The notes: a model not told the origin generated them from the letters alone. 64,000 nucleotides of DNA from Veillonella tobetsuensis (GCF_001078375.1 NZ_BBXI01000021.1:1-64000); one strand, 5' to 3'; counted from the stretch's first letter, positions 26,520 through 36,272 are shown. Translations and numbers: made by a program.

Positions 26520-26830
26520 ACAAATCAAGGCCCTAGGCCGAAGACCGTTTTCCTCTAACCTAGGCTAAAGGATCTTGTACTAGCTGGAGACTAAAATCCG
26601 CTACAGTAGGCAATGGATAAGCCTTCTGAAGCGACTTTAGTAAGTCGAGGCCCTAGGCCGAAGACCGTTCCCCTCTACACTAGCCTAAAGGAACCTTGTG
26701 CTACGGTTGTTTAAAGAAATCTACAGTAGGTGAGGTATGGGTGTCAATAGGCGACTTTAGTAGGTCGAGGCCCTAGGCCGAAGACCGTTAAGCTAGCTGG
26801 AGCCTATTGGCGCCCATACCGAACCGGCTA
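26520..26830. repeat. Intergenic repeat with exact 120-bp period, three copies of the core
   Basis: The 22-nt core AGGCCCTAGGCCGAAGACCG(TT) occurs at 26528-26549, 26648-26669 and 26768-26789, exactly 120 bp apart. It is preceded in copies 2 and 3 by a hairpin CGACTT-TAGT-AAGTCG (GU-paired variant in copy 3). Sequence between cores is also related (CTCTA, CTAAAGGA, CTACAGTAGG). Arms at 26734-26752 and 26802-26820 pair over 19 bp with two wobbles, enclosing the third core. No reading frame spans it. It could be a mobile palindromic element amplified in place or a structured RNA between hemY and hemQ. Confidence 0.85.
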
Positions 26831-26837
26831 CGTAGAA

Positions 26838-28361
26838 TTATCTAGACAACCGTTGCACAAGTTCCTTAGCCTGCTTTACCCCATCCGGTATTCCAATTCC
26901 ATCAAATGGTGTCCCAATGAGATACAAATTAGGGTAATGCTCTTTTACATGGTCTCTAACAGCTGTGATAGCAGCACGATGCCCTACATTATATTGCGGC
27001 ATGCAATGAATAAGGCGATTAATCTTAATCCATTCTGGATTAGCCTCGAAATTCATAATACGTTGAATTTCATTGAGAGCCACTTCCGAAAGTTCGTCAT
27101 CACTACATCGTTCTACTACATCATTACCAGGTTTACCAATAAAAACACGAAGAACAATTTTATCATCTGGTGTTGTTTGTGGCCATTTTTGATTTAGTAT
27201 AGTGCAAGCTGTTAATGGAGTATCTGTTTTACGAGTAATCAACAAACCAGAACCTTTGAGCTCACCATCAAATGTAGATTTATCAAAGGCCATAATAGCA
27301 ATGGCGCAACTCGATTGCTCCATGTTCCGAACTCCATCAAAGCCAGCATCATCAGTAAACCACACTTTATATGTTGCTGGTGGCGTTGATAAAACGAGCA
27401 TATCCGTTGTTACTTGTTGTCCATTTACATCAAATCGATACACAGAATCTTTATAAGATATATTAGACACGGGGGCCTCTGTTGTTAAAGTAACATTCGA
27501 CGGCATTTGCTCTACAATAGCATTAATAACACTTTCAAGACCGCCCATCAATTGACGGAACATACCAGACTGTGATGCAGTACCCTTAGCAGCTTTCATA
27601 GCCCCGCTAGTCTGTGTAGATATAGACTGAGCAGCTTGCTTATTTGCAAACTGAGCATCTGTCATCGTATCTTTACCAGCACGCGGCACATCACCTACAT
27701 TAGCAGCCCCTTGTGCTCCTTTAGAAACCCCCGCCTTTTGATGGCTCATCTTTGCATTAATCATGCCTTTAACCATATTCCCATATTTCTGTTCTACTTG
27801 AATAAAATGTGGGAATGTCGATAACAGACTAATCTTATAGATATCACCACCATAGATGCCTGCCAATAAAGGTTCAATTAATTTATCCATCATTTCTTGC
27901 CCTAAATGATAACGGAAAAAGTGTCCAATAGATACATCCCCATTTTCATCTAAAGAATATGGACTTTTAAAATAATCGAGCCCTGCTCGAAGTTTACCAA
28001 CCCAAGAGATTAATGTAGCTTTCACAAAGGGCATCATCTCTGTAGGAATCCCCATGATAGAGCCCCCTGGAATAGGATGCATTGAGCCACGATCATATAC
28101 ATAGGCCTGCCCAGTTTCATTAGATACAAGAGTCTCAGCCAAGCCAAGGTCAGTAACAAGATCTGTCATTTCTGTTTTACGACTCAAATAAGAGTCCGGC
28201 CCTAACTCTACAACAAAATCATCCACCCGTTGCGTTTGAATTTTACCACCAAAGCGCGAAGCCTGTTCATAAAGTTGTATCTGCCAATCTGGCTTAGCAT
28301 GTCCTAAATAATAGGCGACGGTAAGGCCTGTAAGGCCACCGCCAACAATCGTTACCTTCAC
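26838..28361 (-). CDS. hemY: Coproporphyrinogen III/protoporphyrinogen oxidase (HemY/CgoX)
   Basis: A FAD-dependent, oxygen-type porphyrinogen oxidase. The dinucleotide-binding fingerprint VTIVGGGLTGLTVAYYLG is at residues 3-20, followed by GGKIQTQ and VELGPDSYL. The C-terminal FAD segment GTPFDGIGIPDGVKQAK is intact. With hemQ present the substrate is likely coproporphyrinogen III. The start is GTG, overlapping the hemH stop as GTGA. Compared with family members, residues about 205-266 are an Ala/Gln/Ser/Lys-rich low-complexity insertion before the FRQLMGGLESVINAI helix. Use of this oxygen-requiring type in an anaerobe is notable. Confidence 0.9.
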   Translation of the reverse strand: MKVTIVGGGLTGLTVAYYLGHAKPDWQIQLYEQASRFGGKIQTQRVDDFVVELGPDSYLSRKTEMTDLVTDLGLAETLVSNETGQAYVYDRGSMHPIPGGSIMGIPTEMMPFVKATLISWVGKLRAGLDYFKSPYSLDENGDVSIGHFFRYHLGQEMMDKLIEPLLAGIYGGDIYKISLLSTFPHFIQVEQKYGNMVKGMINAKMSHQKAGVSKGAQGAANVGDVPRAGKDTMTDAQFANKQAAQSISTQTSGAMKAAKGTASQSGMFRQLMGGLESVINAIVEQMPSNVTLTTEAPVSNISYKDSVYRFDVNGQQVTTDMLVLSTPPATYKVWFTDDAGFDGVRNMEQSSCAIAIMAFDKSTFDGELKGSGLLITRKTDTPLTACTILNQKWPQTTPDDKIVLRVFIGKPGNDVVERCSDDELSEVALNEIQRIMNFEANPEWIKINRLIHCMPQYNVGHRAAITAVRDHVKEHYPNLYLIGTPFDGIGIPDGVKQAKELVQRLSR

Positions 28362-29239
28362 TTGTTAATCCTTTCTTTAATAGCCTCGGCCATCCCCGCC
28401 ATAAATAGAGCATTACCATTTGGCATCGGCACACGTTCATATACTGCACCGGTCGCCTCAACGATTCTACGACATAGGATATCATTATCATATAATATTT
28501 CCACATGATCGCTAACAAACCCAAAGGGAACACATATAATCCGTTTTGCTCCCTCTAAAAGAGCCTGTTCAATCACAGTTTCGATGGTAGGTCCTAACCA
28601 CTCCCCATAAGGAGGAGCACTTTGCCACGCAGTACACCAGTGATTTAAATTTACTCGTTCCGCGATTTTCTCTGCAGCCGATGTAATGTGGAATACATAA
28701 TCACCAACTGTTGTAACAGGCACACTGTGTGCCGAAAAAATACATATTGTATCAGCCTGCGTTGGATTAAGATTAGCTAATCGAGAAGACCAATATTCTA
28801 TAAATTGAGGTCTATCCCACCAAGACTGAATATTATCCAAAGATATATGGCTGTACTCTTGTAATATGGCTTGTAGTTTACGTTCATAAGCGCCTGTCCC
28901 CACCACAGAATAAAAAGGGGATGTAACTATACTCAAAATAGATGTATAACCTGCATCAACTATCGCCTTTATAGCTTGTTCCATGCTATGAGGCTTATGA
29001 AGATATGCCAAATATATATCTTCTACCCCCAAAAGAGTTTCAAGGGATTTCTTCTGTTGCTCTCCCATTGTTTGTAAGTTTACATTATCCCATTGTCCAA
29101 TGGCATCATACCGAGCGGCTAATACCTCTAATTCCCCCTCACTCGGAGCTTTCCCATGACGAATGCTCGTCATATATGGTACTAAATCCGATTTTTCACA
29201 AGGAGTTCCAAAGGACAATAGTAATATAGCCTGTTTCAT
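28358..29239 (-). CDS. hemH: Ferrochelatase (HemH/CpfC)
   Basis: Inserts ferrous iron into the porphyrin ring; in a HemQ organism the substrate is coproporphyrin III. The 293-aa protein starts at ATG 29239, matching the family opening (MKQAILLLSFGTP); a longer in-frame form overlapping hemE is possible but not conserved-looking. Active-site elements are the metal-coordinating His in FSAHSVP and the later Glu in FVSDHVEILYDND. The gene starts one base after the hemE stop and overlaps hemY by four bases, so the three genes are one operon. Confidence 0.93.
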   Translation of the reverse strand: MKQAILLLSFGTPCEKSDLVPYMTSIRHGKAPSEGELEVLAARYDAIGQWDNVNLQTMGEQQKKSLETLLGVEDIYLAYLHKPHSMEQAIKAIVDAGYTSILSIVTSPFYSVVGTGAYERKLQAILQEYSHISLDNIQSWWDRPQFIEYWSSRLANLNPTQADTICIFSAHSVPVTTVGDYVFHITSAAEKIAERVNLNHWCTAWQSAPPYGEWLGPTIETVIEQALLEGAKRIICVPFGFVSDHVEILYDNDILCRRIVEATGAVYERVPMPNGNALFMAGMAEAIKERINK

Positions 29240-29240
29240 A

Positions 29241-30287
29241 TCAACGGCTTTCACGAGCCCATAATTCACGGCTCTTTTCATGGACATAGTCAGTTAACCA
29301 GTGTAATTTTGCAGGATCCGCCTCGGGAAATACGCCATGCCCTAAGTTAAATACATGTTTACCATGACGAACACCATCTAGCAAAATTTCATCTACCGCT
29401 TTAGCAATCGTTTTCGTATCAGCATACAAATAGGCTGGGTCAAGATTACCCTGTACAGTTTGTGTAACACCTCTATCCTTAGCTTCCCCAATAGAACTGC
29501 GCCAGTCTAGAGCAATAATATCAAGGGGTAATTTAGCCCATATAGGCACGAGATGATCTGTGCCTACGCCATTCATGGCGAGTGGCAAATTAGGGAATCG
29601 GGTTTTTATTGTTGAAATAATGCGTTTCATGTGAGGGAAAATAGCTTGTTCATATTCAGCGCTATTTACGGCGCCCACCCAGGAATCAAAAATCTGTAAT
29701 GCATTAGCGCCTGCATTAGCTTGCATCGACAAATAGTCAATGGACATATCCGCTAATTTTTCCATCAAACCATTCCAAATATCCGGCTCGCTAATTAACA
29801 TGCCACGTGTCTTGTTATAGCTTTTTGTTGGGCCTCCTTCGATAAGGTAGGATGCAATGGTGAAAGGGGCACCGCAAAACCCGATAAGAGGTACATCAAG
29901 GACCTCTTTCGTCAATAGTTCAATGGTTTTTGCAATGTAGTCCACCTTCGTTGGATCAAATCGATGCAACCGTTCGATATCTTCTATGCGACGAATCGGC
30001 GTATCAAAAACAGGTCCTACGCCTGGTTTAATATCAACATTTACACCAATAGCCACCATAGGACTCATAATATCCTTATAAAGAATCGCCGCATCAACGC
30101 CATATTCTTTTACTGGTAACTCCGTAACTTGTGCACATAGTTCTGGTTGTTTCGTAATTTCGAACAATGTGTACTTTTCTTTAATCTTACGGTAGGCAGC
30201 TTGACTGCGCCCAGCTTGGCGCATATACCACACTGGTGTTACACCAGGATTATTTCCCTGAATCATATCTAAATAAGCAGTATTCAA
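29241..30287 (-). CDS. hemE: Uroporphyrinogen decarboxylase
   Basis: Removes four carboxyl groups from uroporphyrinogen III to give coproporphyrinogen III. The 348-aa barrel enzyme has the signature PVWYMRQAGRS at residues 18-28 and the second motif GFCGAPFTIASYLIEGG. The 5' end is unusual: the codon at 30287 is TTG, preceded by AAGGGG with seven bases between, while the first ATG is seven codons further in. It is the first gene of the hemE-hemH-hemY(-hemQ) set. Confidence 0.94.
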   Translation of the reverse strand: MNTAYLDMIQGNNPGVTPVWYMRQAGRSQAAYRKIKEKYTLFEITKQPELCAQVTELPVKEYGVDAAILYKDIMSPMVAIGVNVDIKPGVGPVFDTPIRRIEDIERLHRFDPTKVDYIAKTIELLTKEVLDVPLIGFCGAPFTIASYLIEGGPTKSYNKTRGMLISEPDIWNGLMEKLADMSIDYLSMQANAGANALQIFDSWVGAVNSAEYEQAIFPHMKRIISTIKTRFPNLPLAMNGVGTDHLVPIWAKLPLDIIALDWRSSIGEAKDRGVTQTVQGNLDPAYLYADTKTIAKAVDEILLDGVRHGKHVFNLGHGVFPEADPAKLHWLTDYVHEKSRELWARESR

Positions 30288-30410
30288 ACCTCCACCCCTT
30301 TCTATAAAACATGTACATACATCGATTTAAGATATTTCTCTATTAAAGTGTACTCTAAAAGTAATGAATATGCAAAGCCACTTATTGTCTATATCTTTCG
30401 CAATAGGAAT

Positions 30411-33287
30411 TTATGCACGTTGCAATATATGAGTATCTATACCAAATATAGCTTGTCCCATATAATACACTTGTTGTTGGCAAGTAAATAACCAAATTTG
30501 TTGCTGTTGTCCAAGCTCAGCCAATAATTCAAGTGCACTCTTTTGACGATCTTCATCAAAACGAACGAGAATATCATCCAAAATAATAGGCAATGCATCC
30601 ACTTGGTAGGAAAACACTTTTGCTAGTGCTAAGCGCAAGGCTAAATACACTTGGTCTGCCAAGCCACTGGACCAGTGGCTAATCGGCAAGCGGTCTCCAC
30701 GCTCATTCAATAGGGCTAAACCATCTTGTAATCCCCACATATCTAATGTATAAGTGCCGTTTGTTAATCGGTTAATATATTGGGAGGCCAACTCTAACAT
30801 TTTCGGTTGCGATTCTTCCTCATAGGACTGTTGTGCCCGTTCCATACAGTGTCCAATGACAACTTGTGTGGCCCAATCTTCTAGAGCCGATTCCAATTCA
30901 GATTCTAGTTCTTTCCGTTGCTGTATAGCTTCACGCTGTTCTTGATCTGACCCAAGAGCACGCATAGCCTCCACAATTTGGCCTCGTTTTTCATACAAAT
31001 TCGCCATTGCATCTTTACGAGCACCTAACTCTTGATCTGCATGTACCAATTCATCATTCCAATTATCCTTATTACCCTCACGCAAGCGGCGATAGAACAA
31101 ATCCTTATTTTCTCCTTCCGGAGTTAACAACTCAAGCTGAACTTGGCTTTGTTTGTAAATCGTTGCCCATTGCTTATATTGGTCTTCATCGATGAGTTTC
31201 TGGCGATATTCATTAGCACCGGACAAACCACTCTTTTCAAGCAAAGCTTTTTGCTCTAACAAAAGTTCTTTTTCCTTTCGGTGCCAATTATCATACTCCA
31301 TTCGATAGCTTTTACGCTGTGATTCTTTTTGCTCCCATCGAATCATTTGTTGCTGAAAGTTTTTGTATTGATTGTAAATGCGTTTTAGCTCTGTTGGTGA
31401 TACAGGTGCTTCAATGCCAAGGTTATACCATAAAGTAACCGCTTGATCTTCAATAACACGTAATGATTCCTTGTGTTCCTCTAATCGCTTTTCGTAACCT
31501 TCAATGGTACGTAATTGCTCATAATATTGATCATACTCATGCTTCATGCTAAAGAAATCATCTTCATTAAGACTCTTTGCGGCCCCCTCTGGAATCCAGG
31601 CCTGCCACTCTGCTAACGCCTTATCATAGTTGGCCTGTAATTGCTTACCTTCCTCATTATAGCGTTGCTCTATAGCAGCTGTTTCCAAATTTGGCACATT
31701 TGATGATTCCTTTGGCAAAGGTATATCTAATTGCATCTCTAAATAAGCTTTACGTTGTTGCAAACGGTCCAATTCTCGCATCCATCGCGATAAATCTGCA
31801 TTATCTATATGACGAAGACGCCATCCATACCAGAATAATCCTAGCCCCAGTATTAATAAGACAATACCACCTACACTATATAATGCAGATTCTAACGCGA
31901 TAAGTCCTGCCAAAGACAACAACACACCCACTACGGCCCCAATGCCACCTATACGCTGTAACCAAACAGGTAAGGCTACCTTACGTGTAGAGCCTTTCTC
32001 CCCGATTTGAGCCTCTAAATCAGCTATATCTGCAATTACCGCTTCTAATTCTTGATGCGCCCAATTATTAACGACTCCTGTTTTGTCACTCTCTACAGAA
32101 GAATCCTTAACCACCGCCTCAGACTCACTAGACTTTGCTTCTACTTGTAAAGCTGGATCTTGACCTTGCCAATAGAGTAGTTGGTCTTTTGCGGTACGTA
32201 AGCGTTTAGATAAGCGTTCTCCTTCAAACCAATTTACATCTGTCGGAACGGATTCATCCTTGCGCCAAGCTGATTGTAAGCCTCTAGAAAAGTCGAGCTG
32301 TTCCTTAACCTTAGCAATATAGGCATCGCCTTCTTCACATTCTCGACGCAATTGTTCCCATTGAGCACCTTGCTGAATCAAGTCCTCTATATCTTGACCA
32401 TACATAGTAAACGGACTATTAGGATCAAAGTTTTCCGGTTTTAAAGCCTCTTCCTTATCTAGCCACATTTGCATGCTCTGACGAGCTTCACGAAGACCTT
32501 CATCAATACCTAAGAACGCATCTCGATTCAAAGTTTCAGGTGGCGTAAACCTTTGCATATGCTGACGTGCCTCTTCACTACGTCGGTATGTATCCCAAGC
32601 ACGCAGCACCATTTCAACACCTTCACGGTAATCCTGCCATTCCTTAATCTGATTTTGAATCTCTGCCTCCGTATCCTCCGAAGCACGCAATGCTTGTTGA
32701 AGCTCTACATATTGTTCTTCATGCACACTAAGAGCAGATAGACGAGCCTTATTCTCTTGTAATTGCTCTATCAATACATTGATACGACGCTTACCTGATG
32801 CAGATGCAACAAGTAAATCATTAGCACTCATTTCAATGGTTTTAACAACATTACCTAGTTGCTCGCCTCCTTCAGCCCCAAAGAAACGTGCCCGCACATC
32901 TACTTCATTGAGTACATCTACACCTTGTAAATCATCTAAGGTTAAACCAAATATGCGATTATATGTTTTTTTATCAAGACCATGCCACCATAGTTGATTA
33001 GGTTCGTCCTTTAAGTTCGGCCCACCAGGGGAATAAAAATCTAAATTTTTATTCTGACGACCTAAATGATATGAAATTCCATCTTTATCTAATTCAAGAG
33101 AACCATTCACATAGCCATACTTCTTATGCTTTCCACCAAATAAAAGAGCTCGCATCCCCTCCAACAATGATGTTTTACCACTTTCATTGGCACCATATAC
33201 AAGCTGCACCCCATTAGGGCCTGATTGAAACATCCAGTTTTCATACGGTCCAAATGAGTCGAGTCGAATCTGTTTAATGTTCATCAT
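30411..33287 (-). CDS. SbcC/YhaN-like AAA ATPase with coiled coils and membrane segments
   Basis: A 958-aa SMC-like ATPase. Walker A is YGANESGKTSLLEG (residues about 31-44), and the C-terminal half-site has WSSGLADQVYLALRLALA (ABC signature) and LPIILDDILVRFD (Walker B). Long coiled-coil stretches fill about 170-440 and 540-840. In the middle, about 455-500, two hydrophobic segments (IGGIGAVVGVLLSLAGLIAL and GGIVLLILGLGLFWYGW) should anchor it in the membrane, as in Bacillus YhaN. It overlaps the end of the nuclease gene by 14 bp. Together they are expected to form an SbcCD-type DNA-end-processing complex. Confidence 0.88.
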   Translation of the reverse strand: MMNIKQIRLDSFGPYENWMFQSGPNGVQLVYGANESGKTSLLEGMRALLFGGKHKKYGYVNGSLELDKDGISYHLGRQNKNLDFYSPGGPNLKDEPNQLWWHGLDKKTYNRIFGLTLDDLQGVDVLNEVDVRARFFGAEGGEQLGNVVKTIEMSANDLLVASASGKRRINVLIEQLQENKARLSALSVHEEQYVELQQALRASEDTEAEIQNQIKEWQDYREGVEMVLRAWDTYRRSEEARQHMQRFTPPETLNRDAFLGIDEGLREARQSMQMWLDKEEALKPENFDPNSPFTMYGQDIEDLIQQGAQWEQLRRECEEGDAYIAKVKEQLDFSRGLQSAWRKDESVPTDVNWFEGERLSKRLRTAKDQLLYWQGQDPALQVEAKSSESEAVVKDSSVESDKTGVVNNWAHQELEAVIADIADLEAQIGEKGSTRKVALPVWLQRIGGIGAVVGVLLSLAGLIALESALYSVGGIVLLILGLGLFWYGWRLRHIDNADLSRWMRELDRLQQRKAYLEMQLDIPLPKESSNVPNLETAAIEQRYNEEGKQLQANYDKALAEWQAWIPEGAAKSLNEDDFFSMKHEYDQYYEQLRTIEGYEKRLEEHKESLRVIEDQAVTLWYNLGIEAPVSPTELKRIYNQYKNFQQQMIRWEQKESQRKSYRMEYDNWHRKEKELLLEQKALLEKSGLSGANEYRQKLIDEDQYKQWATIYKQSQVQLELLTPEGENKDLFYRRLREGNKDNWNDELVHADQELGARKDAMANLYEKRGQIVEAMRALGSDQEQREAIQQRKELESELESALEDWATQVVIGHCMERAQQSYEEESQPKMLELASQYINRLTNGTYTLDMWGLQDGLALLNERGDRLPISHWSSGLADQVYLALRLALAKVFSYQVDALPIILDDILVRFDEDRQKSALELLAELGQQQQIWLFTCQQQVYYMGQAIFGIDTHILQRA

Positions 33288-34539
33288 TAGCCCCCATTAA
33301 TACCGTAACCCCTTCCATTTCACTGCGTTCCATGACGCGCTTCAATACATCGTCAGATAACAAATCTAAATAGCCGCCAAGACGTTTAGATTCTGGACGA
33401 TTTACTAAAATTTGACGCACTGCATCAACATCCGTCACCGTATCATCATAGGCACGTAGATAATCACCTACCATATCAGATAATAGGCGTCGCTCTGCCA
33501 GATTAACAGCAGGGCGAGTCTTATTGGTCATGCGATATGGCATGATAAAGGTAGATTTACTCTTTTCTTCAGCTTGTGTTTCTCGAAGCCATAATTTTCG
33601 AACCGCTTCATCTGCACATAAACGATACATTGGTCCCGTACCAATTAGATTCACAGATACGAGAGTATTCTTGTTATGCCGCTTACGTAAGGATTGTTTC
33701 TTATTGCTCAATAATTCCAACAACTCAGATTCAGTTCGTATACCAGCAATATCCAGCTTAATTTCTTCAAAACGAATTTCACTAGTTTCAATAAATTCTA
33801 ATTCACAATGTCCATTATGCGCTACGCGTACCATATAACATCCCTTAGGTCCAGACTCCTTACGATGCAGGCCCTGTGGATTGCCTGCATAGACTACCAT
33901 AGGGTCTTCTGAAAGCACCTGCGCTTTGTGGATATGACCTAATGCCCAATAGTCCATGGCACCTTGCATGATATCCGATAAATTACATGGCCCTGTTATG
34001 TTATGGTCTTCACTGCCTAAACTAGCACCAACGGTACCATGCATAACTGCGAGGGAAAACTCATCTCGTTCAAAGGCTTTGTATTGAGATGCAAAATTAG
34101 TCTGTTCGTTACCATGACCACAACTAATGCCGTATACGCCCCCCACTTCAATATTGTTAACCATAAGAGGAAAGCGTTGTACTTGAGTGTCTGAGAATAC
34201 ATGAACATTATCAGGCATAGCCAAGCCAGCGCGCCAGCTTTCAGCAGGATCATGATTACCTTGCACCATATATACGGGAATATGGGCCTCCCACAATTGA
34301 TACATAGCACGTACAAAACGCACCTGCGCCTCTAAATTATGGTCTTCACTATTATATATATCACCACTTATCACAACAGCATTAACCCGTTCCCTAACGG
34401 CTAATTCAATGATATTGTTGAAAGCGTCATATGTTGCTTCAGCTACGGCACGGTCCACAGAACGACTCATGCCCCTAGCGTATTGAAAAGGAGCCCCTAA
34501 ATGAAGGTCCCCACAATGTATAAAACGAAAAGGCTGCAT
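33274..34539 (-). CDS. SbcD/YhaO-like DNA repair metallophosphoesterase
   Basis: A 421-aa calcineurin-type nuclease. Metal-binding motifs in order are GDLHLGA (10-16), VISGDIYNSEDHN, VQGNHD, MHGT and ALGHIHKAQ, the Mre11/SbcD pattern. The C-terminal half resembles YhaO and would contact the ATPase. It is the first gene of the pair, with GGAGA before the ATG. By analogy it acts with the next gene as a double-strand-break or hairpin nuclease; specificity is not determined here. Confidence 0.88.
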   Translation of the reverse strand: MQPFRFIHCGDLHLGAPFQYARGMSRSVDRAVAEATYDAFNNIIELAVRERVNAVVISGDIYNSEDHNLEAQVRFVRAMYQLWEAHIPVYMVQGNHDPAESWRAGLAMPDNVHVFSDTQVQRFPLMVNNIEVGGVYGISCGHGNEQTNFASQYKAFERDEFSLAVMHGTVGASLGSEDHNITGPCNLSDIMQGAMDYWALGHIHKAQVLSEDPMVVYAGNPQGLHRKESGPKGCYMVRVAHNGHCELEFIETSEIRFEEIKLDIAGIRTESELLELLSNKKQSLRKRHNKNTLVSVNLIGTGPMYRLCADEAVRKLWLRETQAEEKSKSTFIMPYRMTNKTRPAVNLAERRLLSDMVGDYLRAYDDTVTDVDAVRQILVNRPESKRLGGYLDLLSDDVLKRVMERSEMEGVTVLMGANDEH

Positions 34540-34648
34540 ATTGTCTCCTTTCGTAACAGATAAAATACTAACATCTAATTATACTATATAATTATAATTC
34601 TATATAATATGTATAAGAACAGGATTGTAAACTGAGTTATTTATGTAG

Positions 34649-34678
34649 TTGACAATATGCGGTGAAGAATAATACAAT
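34649..34678 (+). promoter_or_regulatory. Promoter of bioB
   Basis: TTGACA at 34649-34654 and TACAAT at 34673-34678 are 18 bp apart, a strong sigma-A promoter immediately upstream of the BirA-like operator. Confidence 0.75.
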
Positions 34679-34681
34679 TAC

Positions 34682-34716
34682 ATTGTAAATAAATTTGCGT
34701 TTTATAAGTTTACAAT
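34682..34716. promoter_or_regulatory. BirA-like biotin operator
   Basis: ATTGTAAAT and GTTTACAAT form an inverted repeat with a 17-bp spacer, agreeing with the BirA consensus TTGTAAAC...GTTTACAA with one changed base. It covers the transcription start region of bioB, so biotin-loaded BirA would repress the gene. A further half-site ATTGTAAAC is at 34624-34632. Confidence 0.8.
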
Positions 34717-34731
34717 ACTAAGGAGGCTATA

Positions 34732-35757
34732 ATGGCACTTCCAACAGAGCAACAAACCCATGTGGGTTCCTATCATAAAATCTTATCCATTACCGATCGA
34801 ATTCTAAATGGTGGAGAAATCACAAAAGAAGAAGCAGTTGAACTGATTCACACACCCGACGAAGACACCATGATTCTCTTAGCAATGGCAGATAAAATAA
34901 AACAACATTTTAACGATAATTCCGTCGATATTTGCGCTATTGTAAATGCTCGTTCTGGTAAATGCCCTGAGAACTGTAAGTTCTGTGCTCAATCGGCACA
35001 TCACAATACAGGTGTTCAAGAATATCCATTCATGGATGATGATTCATTATTAGAAGCGGCCAAAAAGGCAAAAGAGGCGGGCGCTATTCGATTCTCTATC
35101 GTTACAAGTGGTCGCAATACATCTAATCCAAATGAGTTTAACCAAATCTTACGCGTATTAAAACAAATTCGCGAAGAAGTAGGCTTAGAAATTTGTTGTT
35201 CCTTAGGTTTGTTAACCTATGAACAAGCGCTTCAATTAAAAGAAGTAGGCGTCACAAGGTACCATTCCAATATTGAAACGGCACCAAGTCATTTTCCTGA
35301 CATCTGCACTACTCACTCCTATGAGGACAAGATGTTTACTATCGACAATGCTAAAAAAGCAGGCATCCGTGTTTGCTCTGGTGGCATTTTAGGTCTCAAT
35401 GAAACATTGGAGCAACGCGTAGAAATGGCCTTTGAATTAAAGAGACTCAACATTGATTCCATACCATTAAATATATTAAATCCGATTAAGGGTACTCCAT
35501 TTGAAGATAACAAGGCCTTAAAACCTATGGAAATCTTACGTACCTTTGCAGTATTCCGCTTTATTTTACCAAAAGCATTGATTCGCACCGCTGGTGGTCG
35601 TGAAGTAAATCTTCGTGATTTACAATCCTACGCACTCAAAGGTGGTCTTAATGGTATTATGGTAGGCGGTTACTTAACAACAGGTGGTAGATCCCCTCAA
35701 GACGATTTACAAATGATTGATGATTTGGAATTAACTCGTACAGCCGTTCAACTATAA
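34732..35757 (+). CDS. bioB: Biotin synthase
   Basis: A radical-SAM enzyme that inserts sulfur into dethiobiotin. The radical SAM cluster ligands are Cys78, Cys82 and Cys85 (CPENCKFC). Residues for the second [2Fe-2S] cluster lie in the conserved EICCSLG and YHSNIETAP segments, and IRTAGGREVNL is present near the C-terminus. The 341-aa length is normal. AAGGAGG is well placed before the ATG. The gene stands alone, without bioA, bioD or bioF, so either the other steps lie elsewhere or the cell takes up dethiobiotin or other precursors. Confidence 0.96.
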   Translation: MALPTEQQTHVGSYHKILSITDRILNGGEITKEEAVELIHTPDEDTMILLAMADKIKQHFNDNSVDICAIVNARSGKCPENCKFCAQSAHHNTGVQEYPFMDDDSLLEAAKKAKEAGAIRFSIVTSGRNTSNPNEFNQILRVLKQIREEVGLEICCSLGLLTYEQALQLKEVGVTRYHSNIETAPSHFPDICTTHSYEDKMFTIDNAKKAGIRVCSGGILGLNETLEQRVEMAFELKRLNIDSIPLNILNPIKGTPFEDNKALKPMEILRTFAVFRFILPKALIRTAGGREVNLRDLQSYALKGGLNGIMVGGYLTTGGRSPQDDLQMIDDLELTRTAVQL

Positions 35758-35852
35758 GCCAACGGTTATACAAATACGCAGTGGATTTTCTCCAAATTCC
35801 ACTACTTACGAAAACTGTAGCACCTCGTGTGTTTACGACATGTTTACACATA

Positions 35853-35892
35853 AAAAATCCCTAGCTAGTTGCTGTCTAGCTAGGGATTTTTC
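35853..35892. terminator. Bidirectional terminator after bioB
   Basis: A perfect 16-bp stem AAAAATCCCTAGCTAG with its complement, loop of seven, flanked by A- and T-runs, between the convergent bioB and the secreted-protein gene. Confidence 0.9.
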
Positions 35893-35909
35893 TTATTCAA
35901 CATATACCT

Positions 35910-36272
35910 TTAATTCCATAGCAAGTTATAAATTGCTTGCCCATTTGTATTACCTTCAATTGGTTCAGGATCTTTATCATAATCAACATTATCATATTGT
36001 GTACCATTTGGCATATACGCATCAACCTCTAGAATTTCCATGGTCCGATTATATCGACTAATATACACCTTATAACGAAGTTCATCGCCACCTGGTTCAT
36101 TAACCTTCAACCAAAGAACTGCATCATAATCACTTTTTTGAACACTGTCATTATCTATAAATAACTGATTCCCTTTGTCATCAGGGCTTACATAATACCA
36201 ATCTGTTGCTTGAGCTGTATGTGAAAACGTCATGAGACAAAAACAGACCATCAACGCTATAAGCAACTTCAT
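35910..36272 (-). CDS. Small secreted protein, surface-adhesin-E-like
   Basis: A 120-aa exported protein. The start is set at ATG 36272, with AAGGGGG upstream; the longer open frame before it encodes an AT-rich, unconvincing sequence. The signal peptide MKLLIALMVCFCLMTFSHTA ends at AQA. The mature part begins WYYVSPDDKGNQLFIDNDS and includes VLWLKVNEPGG and EVDAYMPNG, a pattern I associate with the short domain of surface-adhesin protein E-like proteins found in Negativicutes and Pasteurellaceae. That match is from memory and unverified. It is probably periplasmic. Confidence 0.65.
   Translation of the reverse strand: MKLLIALMVCFCLMTFSHTAQATDWYYVSPDDKGNQLFIDNDSVQKSDYDAVLWLKVNEPGGDELRYKVYISRYNRTMEILEVDAYMPNGTQYDNVDYDKDPEPIEGNTNGQAIYNLLWN

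Noticed and set aside
26520-26830. CRISPR array
   Set aside because: Only three cores at 120-bp distance, with related rather than unique intervening sequence and no cas genes.
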